DNA of 64,000 nucleotides from CAVZTA01 sp963778025. Its GTDB lineage: Bacteria > Chloroflexota > Limnocylindria > Limnocylindrales > CSP1-4. The notes under the pieces are model-generated. The model was not told the DNA's origin and made no database searches. It saw nothing but the letters and a program-made list of their open reading frames with translations. Both the position numbers and the translations under genes were made by a program. Positions 29,023 to 37,827 of the stretch are shown here, one piece after another. Each line of letters opens with the position of its first letter. Position 1 is the first letter of the stretch. The stretch lies in assembly GCA_963778025.1 (NCBI GenBank), contig CAVZTA010000019.1, positions 310,001 to 374,000 of the forward strand, given 5' to 3'.

Positions 29023-29694
29023 GTGCAGGCTGCGCCACCGATGCGACCGCTCGACTCGTCCGCCAGCGCCGTCGTGGACGCGCAGGTCGTGCGGGCCGCG
29101 ATCGGTCGATGTGCCCTGAGCATCGAGCGCCACGCGGCGTGGCTGACGCGCCTCGACGCGGTGCTGGGCGACGGTGACCACGGCGACAATCTGGCCATCG
29201 GCTTCCGCGCCGTGACGGCGGCCGTCGAGGCGCTTCCGGCCGACAGCTCGCCGGGCGCCATCCTGCGCGCCGTGGGGCACCGCCTGGTCGCAGCGGTCGG
29301 CGGCGCGTCGGGCCCGCTCTACGGCACGGCGTTCCTCGAAGCCGGCCATCGCGCCGGCGATGCGGAGGTGCTCGACGCTGCCACCGTCGGCGAGATCCTG
29401 ACGGTCGCCGCCAAGGCGCTCGCCCGCCGTGGGCGCTGCGCGCCGGGCGACAAGACGATCATCGACGCGTTGGCGCCGGCCGCCGAGGCCTGTGCCTCCG
29501 CGCTCGACCGCGGCGAGTCGCTGGACCGCGCGGGCGTGGCGATGGTGCGCGCCGGCCTGCGCGGGATGCTTGCGACGCGACCGATGCTCGCGCGGCGTGG
29601 GCTCGCGCTCCGCCTCGGTCCGCGGTCCGCGGGCCATCTGGATCCGGGGGCCGTGTCGTGCGTGCTGCTGCTCCGGGCGCTCGCCGCGAGATGA
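29023..29694 (+). CDS. second DhaL-like protein, next to a two-component system
   Basis: 223 residues from GTG 29023 (GAGGA upstream). It keeps the nucleotide-site motifs AVLGDGDHGDNLAIGF, AVGGASGPLYGTAFLEA and CAPGDKTIIDAL. The C-terminal lid is altered: the operon DhaL has GRASYLGERSVGHADPGA, here GLALRLGPRSAGHLDPGA. No DhaK or DhaM accompanies it; the next genes are a GAF-PAS histidine kinase and an OmpR-type regulator, in the same operon. In E. coli, DhaL bound to ADP controls the activator DhaR. This copy may therefore be a signalling form reporting Dha-PTS state to the kinase, or simply a redundant kinase subunit. Confidence 0.85.
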   Translation: MQAAPPMRPLDSSASAVVDAQVVRAAIGRCALSIERHAAWLTRLDAVLGDGDHGDNLAIGFRAVTAAVEALPADSSPGAILRAVGHRLVAAVGGASGPLYGTAFLEAGHRAGDAEVLDAATVGEILTVAAKALARRGRCAPGDKTIIDALAPAAEACASALDRGESLDRAGVAMVRAGLRGMLATRPMLARRGLALRLGPRSAGHLDPGAVSCVLLLRALAAR

Positions 29695-29701
29695 CCGGCC
29701 G

Positions 29702-31373
29702 GTGAGCGAGCCGCGAGCGATGGCCGCCGAGGACCCGGGGGACGTTCGCCTGCTGACACGGATCGAGCGTCTCGAGGCCGAGCGCCGTCAGGCGTTCGAG
29801 GATGCCCAGCGCGAGGCGGATTCCCTGTTCGCCCAGTACCAGCTGAGCCAGCTGGTGTCGTCGGGCGGGACCACGGAGGCGCTCGCCGGCGCGATCCTCG
29901 GCGAGCTCGTCCGGCTCGCGGGCGGCGCGGGAGGCGCGCTCTGGGCCGACGCCGCGGATCGCCCGACCGACGCTCGCCTCGGGCTCGTCGCCGCGATCGG
30001 CGATCCGCCCGGCCCGCTGCCGGGCAGCCTGGCGTCGCCTGAGGCGGTCGAACGCTGGACCGCCCAACGACTCGGTGCCGTCGCGATCGCGCTCGCGGCT
30101 GAGGCACCTCGCGTGCTCCTCGCCCTGTGGCCCGCGGCCGGCGGCACGCTCGATGCGGAGGGCGTACGGATCGCGCAGCTCGCCCGCCACGAGCTCGCGG
30201 TGGCGCTTCGGAGTGCCCGCCTGCGCGAGGTGCTGGACCGGGAGCGGGCCGAGCTCGCGGCGATCGTCGAGGGCGCGACCGACATGATCGTCGGGGTGGA
30301 TGCGTCCGAGCGGGTGACGCGCGTCAACCCCGCCGCGGCGCGACTTCTCGGGACGACCCGTGAGGCAGCCATCGGGCGTGCGTGCGCGGACCTGCTGGGC
30401 TGCGACGTGACCGGGGGCCACGCCACCGAGGACTGTCCCTTCCGGAGGGTCCTCGCGACGGGCCGCCCGATCGGGTATCTCGAGATGGCGGTCCGCGGTG
30501 CCGATGGGCGACCCATCCGCATGGCCGGCAGCTTCGCCCCGCTCGTGGCCACCGCAGAGCGGCCGGCCAGCCGAGGCGGGCCCTGCGGGAGCGGCGACCG
30601 CGATCCTCCGGGACGTCTCGGCCGCGCGGGCGCTCGAGGAGCTTCGCGAAGGCTTCGTCGCGACGGTCAGCCACGAGCTGCGCACCCCGCTGGCGCTCAT
30701 CCGCGGCTACACCGAGACGGTGCTCCACCTGGACCTCTCGCCGACCGAGCGGCGGGCCATGATCGAGCGCATCCACGAGGTCACGGGCCGCCTCACGACG
30801 CTCGTCGACCAGATCCTCGACGTGACCCATCTCGATGCCGACCCGGTGATCCTGGAGCGGGCGCCGACGAGCCTCGCCGCACTGATCGCTCGCCTCCGGG
30901 GCGACCTTGCGGCCGCGAACCGCGATGTGCGGCTCGACGTCGACGTGCCGGCCGACCTGCCGCCGCTCGACGTCGATGGCGCGCGCATCGGCCAGGTGCT
31001 CGAGAACCTCGTGGGCAATGCCGCGAAGTACGGGACGGTCGGTGCGCCGATCCGGATCGTGGCCCGCGTCGCCGACGGCCGCGCCGTCATCGCCGTCGAG
31101 GACGAGGGGATCGGTGTCCCCGAGGCGGACCGCGCCCTGGTCCTGGAGCCATTCCACCGCGCCGGCAACGTGCGCGAGTCGCGGATCCCCGGCACCGGGC
31201 TGGGCTTGACCATCTGTCGTCGCCTCGTCGAGGCGCACGGCGGCCGGCTCGTCGTCGGCGATCGGCTCGATGGTCGGACCGGCACGCGCGTCGCGTTCGA
31301 CCTGCCGTTGGCGCCCGCCCGGCCCCGTCCGGGGCGTCCCGCCCAGACGGCCGCGACCGGCGAGGATCGCTGA
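29702..31373 (+). CDS. soluble GAF-PAS histidine kinase (frame break near 30573)
   Basis: About 557 residues from GTG 29702 (or ATG 29720). No membrane helix. A coiled start (RIERLEAERRQAFEDAQREA) leads into a GAF-like region (about 45-170), a PAS domain (LAAIVEGATDMIVGVDASER), then HisKA (GFVATVSHELRTPLALIRGY) and HATPase (NLVGNAAKYGTVG, EDEGIGVPEADRAL, PGTGLGLTICRRLV). One extra base near 30573 breaks the linker between PAS and HisKA. The stop overlaps the regulator start (TGATG). A cytoplasmic sensor whose partner may be the DhaL-like protein 7 nt upstream; GAF-PAS is also the sensory part of DhaR in E. coli. Confidence 0.88.
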
Positions 31374-32056
31374 TGCCCGCCGACCGCATCCTGGTCGTCG
31401 AAGACGAGCCCGAATTCGCGGGACTGCTCGACCTGTGGCTGACCCGGGCGGGCTATCGAACGACGCTGGCGCGCACCGGGCCGGAGGCGCTCCGGCGGTT
31501 CTACGACGACCATCCCGACCTCGTGATCCTCGACGTCGCCGTGCCGGGCATGGACGGGTGGCAGATCGTCGAGCGGATCCGCGAGTTCAGCCGCGTCCCC
31601 ATCCTCATGGTGACCGCCCGGAGCTCCGAGACGGACCGTATCCGCGGTCTGAAGCTCGGCGCCGACGACTACATCACGAAGCCCCTCAGCTTCCCCGAGC
31701 TCCTCGCGCGCGTCGAGGCAGCGCTGCGCCGCGCGACGACGCTGGCACCGGACCGCCCGCACCGGCTCCGGCATCGTGAGCTGAGCGTCGACCTCGATGA
31801 GCATCGAGTGCGGATGGGTGAGCGCGAGGTCAAGCTCACCCCGACCGAGTTCCGGCTGCTCGCCCACCTCGCCGAACGACCGGGTCAGCTCGTCCCGCAC
31901 CGAGCGGTGCTGACGGCGGTCTGGGGCGCCGGGTACGCGTCGGACGTCCACCTGTTGCGCATGACCATCCGGAACCTGCGGGTCAAGCTCGAGGCGGCGG
32001 CCCCGAACGATCCCTACATCGCGACCGAGTACGGCCTGGGGTACCGCCTGACCTGA
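31373..32056 (+). CDS. OmpR/PhoB-family response regulator
   Basis: 227 residues. Receiver domain with VVEDEPEF, phospho-acceptor Asp54 (LVILDVAVPGMDGW), VTARSS and GADDYITKPLSF, followed by a winged-helix domain (GEREVKLTPTEFRLLAHLAE, VWGAGYASDVHLLRMTIRNL, YGLGYRLT). Complete family length. Translationally coupled to the kinase. A plausible target is the 7-4-7 direct repeat at 28854, in the shared promoter region with the Dha-PTS operon. Confidence 0.93.
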   Translation: MPADRILVVEDEPEFAGLLDLWLTRAGYRTTLARTGPEALRRFYDDHPDLVILDVAVPGMDGWQIVERIREFSRVPILMVTARSSETDRIRGLKLGADDYITKPLSFPELLARVEAALRRATTLAPDRPHRLRHRELSVDLDEHRVRMGEREVKLTPTEFRLLAHLAERPGQLVPHRAVLTAVWGAGYASDVHLLRMTIRNLRVKLEAAAPNDPYIATEYGLGYRLT

Positions 32057-32087
32057 CCTCAGCCGGCGCGCGTGGCGGCCGTCGGCC

Positions 32088-32116
32088 TTGACAGCACAGC
32101 GCGTCGGGTCTAGCGT
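32088..32116 (+). promoter_or_regulatory. canonical promoter for the Asp-box protein
   Basis: TTGACA (32088-32093), 17-bp spacer, TAGCGT (32111-32116), then a 43-nt leader with GGGAGGG before ATG 32160. The only textbook -35/-10 pair I found. Confidence 0.65.
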
Positions 32117-32159
32117 CCGCCGCGCGGCCCCCTGCGGCCGCTCGTGGGAGGGTCCTGGC

Positions 32160-33668
32160 ATGGCTGCACGTCCCTCGTCCTCTGCCCCGTGGCTGGCGAT
32201 CGGCGCGGCGATCGGCCTCGTCTTCGCCGCCGTGCTCGGTCCGCTCCGCCCCCTCGGGACGGCCGACACGCCGGGCGGGCGGGGAGGCGCCGCCCAGCCC
32301 GACACGGGCGAGGAGCTGGAGGAGGACGACCCGAACGAGGAGGCCGAGGAGCAGGGCGAGGGCACCGAGAAGCGCATGGAGGCGCTCGAGGAGGCCGTCC
32401 GCGAGGGCAAGTTCGGCAAGGCGCAGGCGACCAAGGGTCGCGCGGCGCCCGGTTGGGGCAGCCAGAAGGTCGCCAACGCCACCACGGACGACTGGGAGCC
32501 GGCCGTCGCCGCCGACCCGTCGGCCCCGTGGGTGTATCTCCTCACCACGCGCTACGCCGCCAAGCCCTGCTCCGGGAACTGCCCGTCGCCGTGGATCGCG
32601 CTCCACGTCAGCAGCGACGGCGGACGCACGTTCGACGCCGGCAAGCCGCTCTGCGCCTGCAAGGGCTCGGGGCAGTTCGACCCGATCATCGAGGTCGTCC
32701 GGAACACCGGTGCCGTGTACGCCGTGTACATGAACGGCTTCAACGTCGTGTTCACCAAGTCGTCGAACCACGGCACCAACTGGTCGACCCCGGTCAACAC
32801 GTACGGCAACGTGTCCTGGAACGACAAGCCGGTGCTCGCGGTGAGCGATGACGGGCGCGACGTCTACGTCTCGTTCAACGGCCCGACGGCGGGCGACCTG
32901 TGGATGGCGCAGAGCCACGACGCGGGCGCGACGTGGACGCAGACGAAGGTCGTCGATTCCGCGCGCTACTACTACGCCTACGACGCCGATGTGCTGACCG
33001 ACGGCACGGTCGTCTTCGCCGAGGGTTCGGTCGACTACGGGTCGAGCGGTCAGAAGGGCAACGCGACAGGCACGGTCCGGCAGGTCGTCGTCCGCTCCAC
33101 GAACCGCGGCGCGTCGTGGTCGGTGGTGCCGGTCGACGAGGGCCCCGTCGGGCTGGCGTGTGTCGCCGCTGGATGCTCGTCGGACTTCTACATCGGCCAC
33201 CTGGGGATCGCCGGTGACGGTGGCAACCAGCTGGTCATCGTCTACGACGAGGCGACGACCACGGGTGGCCTCCAGACGATCTACGCTCGCCGCTCGGCGG
33301 ACAAGGGCGTGACGTGGAGCCCGCGCAGCACGATCTCCGCGGGCGGCGAGGAGGCGGTGGCACCCGCGGTCGAATCGGTGGGTGCCGGCGACGTGCGGGT
33401 CGTCTACCAGCAGACGGCGGGCGCGAACGTGGATCGCTGGAACACGTGGTCGCGGCGCTCGACGGACGGCGGTGCGACGTTCGCGGCGGCGGTGAAGATC
33501 TCCGATGCGACGAGCGGGCCGGGGTACGTCACGCCGCAGGGCTACCTCGAGATCTACGGCGACTATCTCGAGGTCGGCGTCACCAGCACCGGCGACACGT
33601 TCGCGGCGTGGGGCGAGGGCTTCTCGTACGACGGGCCGGGCGGCGTCTGGTACGCGCTGGGCCGCTGA
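32160..33668 (+). CDS. membrane-anchored Asp-box (BNR/sialidase-like) beta-propeller
   Basis: 502 residues. An N-terminal helix (WLAIGAAIGLVFAAVLGPL) serves as signal or anchor, followed by an acidic stretch (EELEEDDPNEEAEEQGEG) and a propeller with at least six Asp boxes: SSDGGRTF, SSNHGTNW, SHDAGATW, STNRGASW, SADKGVTW and STDGGATF. Paired cysteines (CSGNC, CACK) suggest an extracytoplasmic fold. The sialidase Arg triad is not evident, so a sialidase activity should not be assumed; such propellers often bind glycans or proteins. It has its own canonical promoter and converges with the NUDIX/MBL gene. Confidence 0.8.
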   Translation: MAARPSSSAPWLAIGAAIGLVFAAVLGPLRPLGTADTPGGRGGAAQPDTGEELEEDDPNEEAEEQGEGTEKRMEALEEAVREGKFGKAQATKGRAAPGWGSQKVANATTDDWEPAVAADPSAPWVYLLTTRYAAKPCSGNCPSPWIALHVSSDGGRTFDAGKPLCACKGSGQFDPIIEVVRNTGAVYAVYMNGFNVVFTKSSNHGTNWSTPVNTYGNVSWNDKPVLAVSDDGRDVYVSFNGPTAGDLWMAQSHDAGATWTQTKVVDSARYYYAYDADVLTDGTVVFAEGSVDYGSSGQKGNATGTVRQVVVRSTNRGASWSVVPVDEGPVGLACVAAGCSSDFYIGHLGIAGDGGNQLVIVYDEATTTGGLQTIYARRSADKGVTWSPRSTISAGGEEAVAPAVESVGAGDVRVVYQQTAGANVDRWNTWSRRSTDGGATFAAAVKISDATSGPGYVTPQGYLEIYGDYLEVGVTSTGDTFAAWGEGFSYDGPGGVWYALGR

Positions 33669-33682
33669 GTCTCAGGAGCCGG

Positions 33683-33699
33683 CGCTCAGGCGCTGAGCG
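33683..33699. terminator. bidirectional hairpin between convergent genes
   Basis: CGCTCAG (33683-33689), GCG, CTGAGCG (33693-33699): a 7-bp stem with 3-nt loop, between the stop at 33668 (+) and the stop at 33700 (-). Confidence 0.4.
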
Positions 33700-34712
33700 T
33701 CACGTCGGAGGGAGGATCCGGCCGCCGGCGAGCTCGTAGGTGCCGCGGCCGGGCGTCGGGTGGACGCCGCTTCGCGCGGTCAGCGGCACGTCGCCGCAGG
33801 GCAGCACCGTGCCGTCCTCGAGCTCCCGCGTCACGTGCGGGAGCCGGCGGCCGGCGCCCGCCAGCGCGAAGACCGGGATGCCGAGCCGAAGGGCCAGGGC
33901 CTCGGCGCCGCCGCTCTGGTCGGGGTGCGGCGACGTCAGCGCGATGGCCTCGAGGTGGGCGCCGCGGTCCACGACCGCCTCGATGACGAGGTCCGCGGCT
34001 TCCTCGGCCGGGTCGCCGTGGTCGACGAGCACCAGCCGCTCGCGCCCCACGAGCCAGCCGACGGCAAGCCGGCCGGTGACGCCGCCCGCGCCGTTCGCCT
34101 CGATCCGGGCGAGCGTCCCATCCTCGCGCTCGTAACGGGGCCGGCCGGGATCGACCTGCGCCGTGAACCGGGGCGCGATGTCGTCGGGTCGGCGGACGCC
34201 CTCGAGCTGCTGGAGCGTCGAGCTGGTCGGGATCCACAGGTCGATGCGGCCGTCGGCCATGGCGTCGAGCGCCGCGCTCGGGCGTCAGCCAGGCGTGGTC
34301 GACGACCTCGCGCGGATCGAAGCGCGGCTGCGCGTCGGGCGGGAGCCAGGCCGCGAAGAACCGCGTGGTGAAGCGGCGGGGCATGATCGGCGGCGTCGTC
34401 CAGTGCGAGAGGGGGATCAGCGCCGCCGGATCGAGCGCGATGCCCGCTTCCTCACGGAGCTCCCGCGCGCGCGGCGATGCGGGCGACGTGCCACGGGTCC
34501 TCGCCCTGCGCCGCGTCCGCGTCGGCGGGCTCGACCGCGCCGCCCGGGAACACATGGAGGTCGGGACCGAACGCCATCGTGGACGGGCGCCGGGTCAGGA
34601 GGAGCTCCGGCTCGCCGCCGTCGGCCGCGTCACGGAACAGGACGACCGTGGCCGCGGGTCGAGGGACCACGTGTGCGTGCGACGCGGCGCCAGCGGGGAT
34701 CGCGCCCGTCAT
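33700..34712 (-). CDS. NUDIX hydrolase fused to a degenerate metallo-beta-lactamase domain (two frame breaks)
   Basis: About 337 residues from ATG 34712, which overlaps the GNAT stop (ATGA). The N-terminus is a NUDIX fold (PRPAATVVLFRDAADGGEPE, FPGGAVEPADAD, then ARELREEAGIALDP with an extended box). The C-terminus is MBL-like (LAVGWLVGRERLVLVDHGDP, IALTSPHPDQSGGAEAL). In place of the zinc motif HxHxDH it has SPHPDQ, so the first and last ligands are lost, and it ends early after GRGTYELAGGRILPPT. Breaks near 34470 and 34268 are each repaired by removing one base. Probably a nucleotide-type hydrolase in which only NUDIX is catalytic. Confidence 0.72.
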
Positions 34713-35245
34713 GCGCCCGGCCGCAGCTGGAGCTCGTAGACGCGCAGGACCAGTCCCGAGTCGAGCCTGACATCCCGATCCCGAGCGCGGCGGAAGCCCA
34801 GCCGGAGATAGAGCCGGACGGCGTCGCGGAACAGGCCCGTCGTGACGAGGACGAGGGCGCCCCGGCCGTCGGCGCGCGCCTGGTCGATGCACGCCTGGAC
34901 GAGCCCGCTGCCGATGCCGCGCCCTCGCGCCGCCGGATCCACGCCGAGCATCCGGATGCCGGCGTCGCCCGCTCGCTCGGCCTCCGCGTAGGGGCTCTCC
35001 GGACCCGGGACGTAGGTCACGCAGCCGAGCGTCGACTCGGCGTCGTCGACCGCCACGAGCACGCGGCACGTGCGCGCCCGGTCCGCGGCATCGCGGACGT
35101 GCGCGAGGTACTGGTCGTCCGGATCGATGCCGGCCGCGACGTACGCCCGCGCGACGACCTCGCCGGCGGCCGTCCACTCGTCCGCGCGCGCCTCGCGGAT
35201 CGTGACGCCCGGGATCGGCGCCAGCTCGGGCTGGCCGACGGTCAC
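34709..35245 (-). CDS. GNAT-family acetyltransferase
   Basis: 178 residues starting GTG 35245, which overlaps the TGA of the DUF255 gene. GNAT motif A is GIRMLGVDPAARGRGIGSGLVQA with the acetyl-CoA loop RGRGIG, followed by GALVLVTTGLFRDAVRLYLRLGFRRA. Substrate unknown. Middle gene of a three-gene unit (DUF255, GNAT, NUDIX/MBL) held together by 4-nt overlaps. Confidence 0.85.
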   Translation of the reverse strand: MTVGQPELAPIPGVTIREARADEWTAAGEVVARAYVAAGIDPDDQYLAHVRDAADRARTCRVLVAVDDAESTLGCVTYVPGPESPYAEAERAGDAGIRMLGVDPAARGRGIGSGLVQACIDQARADGRGALVLVTTGLFRDAVRLYLRLGFRRARDRDVRLDSGLVLRVYELQLRPGA

Positions 35246-37358
35246 GCAGGCACCGCGCTGAGCTCGTCCGTGAGGGCCGCGGCGTCGGTCACCGGCAGGC
35301 GGCACACGAAGTCCCGGCAGACGTACGCGGTCGGCCGGCCCTCGCGCCGTTCGCGGTCGGCGAGCAGCGGGACCGCGGAGCGGCCGGGGTCGGTCGCGCC
35401 GGCGAGGACCTGGTGCGGTCGGTACGGTGCGTCGACGACCTCGAGGAGGGGCCGGGTCCCGGCCTCCAGGCGGCCGCCGACGATGGCGACCTCGGCGACG
35501 CGACGCGTGCGCCAGGTCGAGGGCGATGAGCCACTGGGCGAAGCCGGTCGGGTAGCGGGCGAGGTACGGGCCGACGCTCGCGAGCGCGCGTTCGGCGGCC
35601 GTTCGGTAGCGGCCCTCGCCGGTCAAGGCGGCGAGGCGCAGGAGCACGGTCGTCGCCATCGACCCGCCCGAGGGGATCGCGTTGTCCTGCGGATCCCTGG
35701 GTCGCGTGACGAGTCGCTCGTGGTCGTCGGCCGTGTCGAAGAACCCGCCGGCGGGGTCCGCGAAGTGGTCGAGGATGAGGTCGACGAGCTCGCGGGCCGC
35801 GACGAACCAGCGGTCCTCCCACGTGGCCTCGTAGAGCGCGAGGAGACCGTCGGCGAGGAGCGCGTGGTCCTCGAGGACGCCGGTCGCAGTCGCCCGGCCG
35901 TCCTTCCACGAGCGGCGGAGCCGACCGTCGTCGGTCGCGCAGCTTCGTCAGGATCAGCTCGGCGGCGCGTCGGGCGGCCTCGCGGTAGCGATCGGCCCGG
36001 GCGAGGTCGGCGGGATCACCCGTCGCCGCAAGTGGCCGGACGGCATCCGCGAGCGCGGCGATCGCCAGGCCGTTCCAGCCGGCGAGCACCTTGTCGTCGC
36101 GAGCGGGTTGGGGCCGCGTGGCACGGCGAGCGAGGAGCACGTCCCTCGCGACAGCCAGGCGTCGCGCGACCTCCGCGGGCTGCAGTCCGAACCGCTCCGC
36201 GAGCGTCGCGTCGTCCTGGAGGCGCGACAGGATCGTCGTCCCTTCCCAGTTCCCGGCGTCGGTGACGCCGTACGCGGCGGCGAAGAGTGGCGCGACGTCG
36301 TCGGCGGCGCCCTCGGCGATCGCGGCGCGGATCTCGGCGGCCGTCCAGACGAACGTGCCGCCCTCCTCGCCCTCGGTGTCGGCGTCCTGGCTCGCGGCGA
36401 AGCCGCCATCGGCGGTCGTGAGCTCGCGCAGCAGGTAGTCGAGGACACCCTCGGCGGTCGCGCGATACGCGGGATCGCGCGTGAGCTGCCACGCATGGAC
36501 GTAGACACGCGCGAGCTGCCCGTTGTCGTAGAGCATCTGCTCGAAGTGCGGGACGAGCCAGTCGGCCGTCGTGCTGTAGCGGTGGAAGCCGCCGCCGAGC
36601 TGATCGTGGATGCCGCCGTCCTGCATCGCGTCGAGGGACCGGCGCGCGATGGCCAGCGGCCGCTCGTCGCCCGTCGCGACGTGACGGCGCAGCAGGTACT
36701 CGATCGTCATCGGCTGCGGGAACTTCGGCGCGCGGCCCCAACCGCCGTTCCGGGCATCGAACTGCTGCTCGATCTCGCGCGTGGCGGTGTCGAGCGTGGC
36801 GGCGTCCGGCAGGCCGGCCGCGGGATCGGCCGCCTGCGTCGTGCCCCGCAGCAGCGCCTCGACGACCTGGCTGCCCGCCTGCTCGACGCCCTGGCGGTCC
36901 TGGCGCCACGCCTGCGCGACGCCCTCGAGGACCTGGCGGAAGCTGGGCATGCCGTGGCGCGGCTCGTCGGGGAAGTACGTCCCGCCGAAGAACGGGCGTC
37001 CCTGCGGCGTGAGGAACAGGCTCATCGGCCAGCCGCCCTGCCCGGTCAGCGCCTGGACCGCGGTCATGTAGATCTGATCGAGGTCGGGGCGCTCCTCGCG
37101 GTCGACCTTGATCGCGATGAAGTTCGCGTTGAGGTAGTCCGCGGTCTGCTCGTCCTCGAAGCTCTCCCGCTCCATCACGTGGCACCAGTGGCACGCCGCG
37201 TAGCCGATGCTCAGGAAGACGGGACGGTCGAGGAGCTGCGCGCGGGTGAGGGCGTCGGGGCCCCAGGGCCACCAGTCGACGGGGTTGTGGGCGTGCTGGA
37301 GCAGGTACGGGCTGGTCTCGCCGGCCAGGCGATTGGTATGCACGGGGGCGTCGGCCAT
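35242..37358 (-). CDS. DUF255/YyaL-type thioredoxin-domain protein (two frame breaks)
   Basis: About 705 residues from ATG 37358. The N-terminal thioredoxin-like domain has IGYAACHWCHVMERESFED, KVDREERPDLDQIY and GQGGWPMSLFLTPQGRPFFG, the signature of the YyaL/SPATA20 family. A long alpha/alpha six-barrel region follows (GGIHDQLGGGFHRYSTTADW, VPHFEQMLYDNGQLARVY). Breaks near 35940 and 35515 are cured by removing one base each; the restored C-terminus reads TAYVCRDFVCRLPVTD. Function unknown in bacteria; disulfide or sugar-related chemistry has been proposed. First gene of its operon, with a leaderless-type promoter. Confidence 0.88.
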
Positions 37359-37367
37359 ACCGGCGCG

Positions 37368-37373
37368 ATGGTA
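37368..37373 (-). promoter_or_regulatory. -10-like TACCAT, leaderless-type, for the DUF255 gene
   Basis: TACCAT on the minus strand ends 9 nt before the ATG at 37358 with no ribosome-binding site between. The palindrome array starts 64 bp further upstream. Confidence 0.5.
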
Positions 37374-37436
37374 CCCGCGAGTCGCCGTCCCTCCCCTCGC
37401 CCCGGATGACACCGCGCCCGCCCCGCCCGGCCGCCT

Positions 37437-37584
37437 ATGCACTTCCTGCATGTCGTGACCCTCGGGCGCGCCGAGATCGGACGGTCGTATGCACCAGCTG
37501 CATCGGCCCGATCGATCGATGTGCCCGGTGCATGGATCCGACCGGATCTGCGTCGCCACCGGTCACAACATGCAGTTCTTGCAT
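37437..37584. promoter_or_regulatory. array of four ATGCA-N5-TGCAT palindromes
   Basis: In the 469-bp gap between the DUF255 gene and the caspase-fold gene are four 15-bp palindromes: 37437-37451, 37489-37503, 37519-37533 (left arm ATGTG) and 37570-37584. Their centres are 52, 30 and 51 bp apart, close to 5, 3 and 5 helical turns, so all face the same side of DNA. The N5 spacers differ (CTTCC, CCAGC, CCCGG, GTTCT). This looks like a multi-site operator for a dimeric regulator, not an RNA structure or a mobile-element end. Nothing else coding is supported in 37359-37827. Confidence 0.7.
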
Positions 37585-37827
37585 AGCCCACCGCCCGAGG
37601 GGATCGCGGGTCGGGCGGTCCCATGGCCAGCCGGAGCGACGGACGCCCCGTAGAGTGTGCGGAGGGTTCATCCGCCAGGCCGACCTGCGCGAATCACGCA
37701 CGACTGGTGCCCGTTGTCACCGAATCGACCGTGAGAGCCACGCGCCGATGACGATGGGTTGATGCGGGTGCGGTAGGGTTGGCATGTCGGTTGACACAGG
37801 CCTAGCCATGCCCTGGAGAGGAACGGC

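Noticed and set aside
32160..33668. Active sialidase
   Set aside because: Asp boxes are present but the catalytic Arg triad and Tyr/Glu pair could not be placed.
37437..37584. CRISPR array or mobile-element ends for the four palindromes
   Set aside because: Units are only 15 bp with unequal 30-52 bp spacing and no flanking cas or transposase gene.
37435..37701. 88-codon minus-strand open frame across the palindrome array
   Set aside because: Its repeated Met/Gln/His pattern simply reflects the palindromes; no start signal or domain.
37791..37796. TTGACA as -35 for the caspase-fold gene
   Set aside because: No acceptable -10 at 16-18 bp, where the ribosome-binding region lies; TAGGGT at 37774 is an equally weak alternative.
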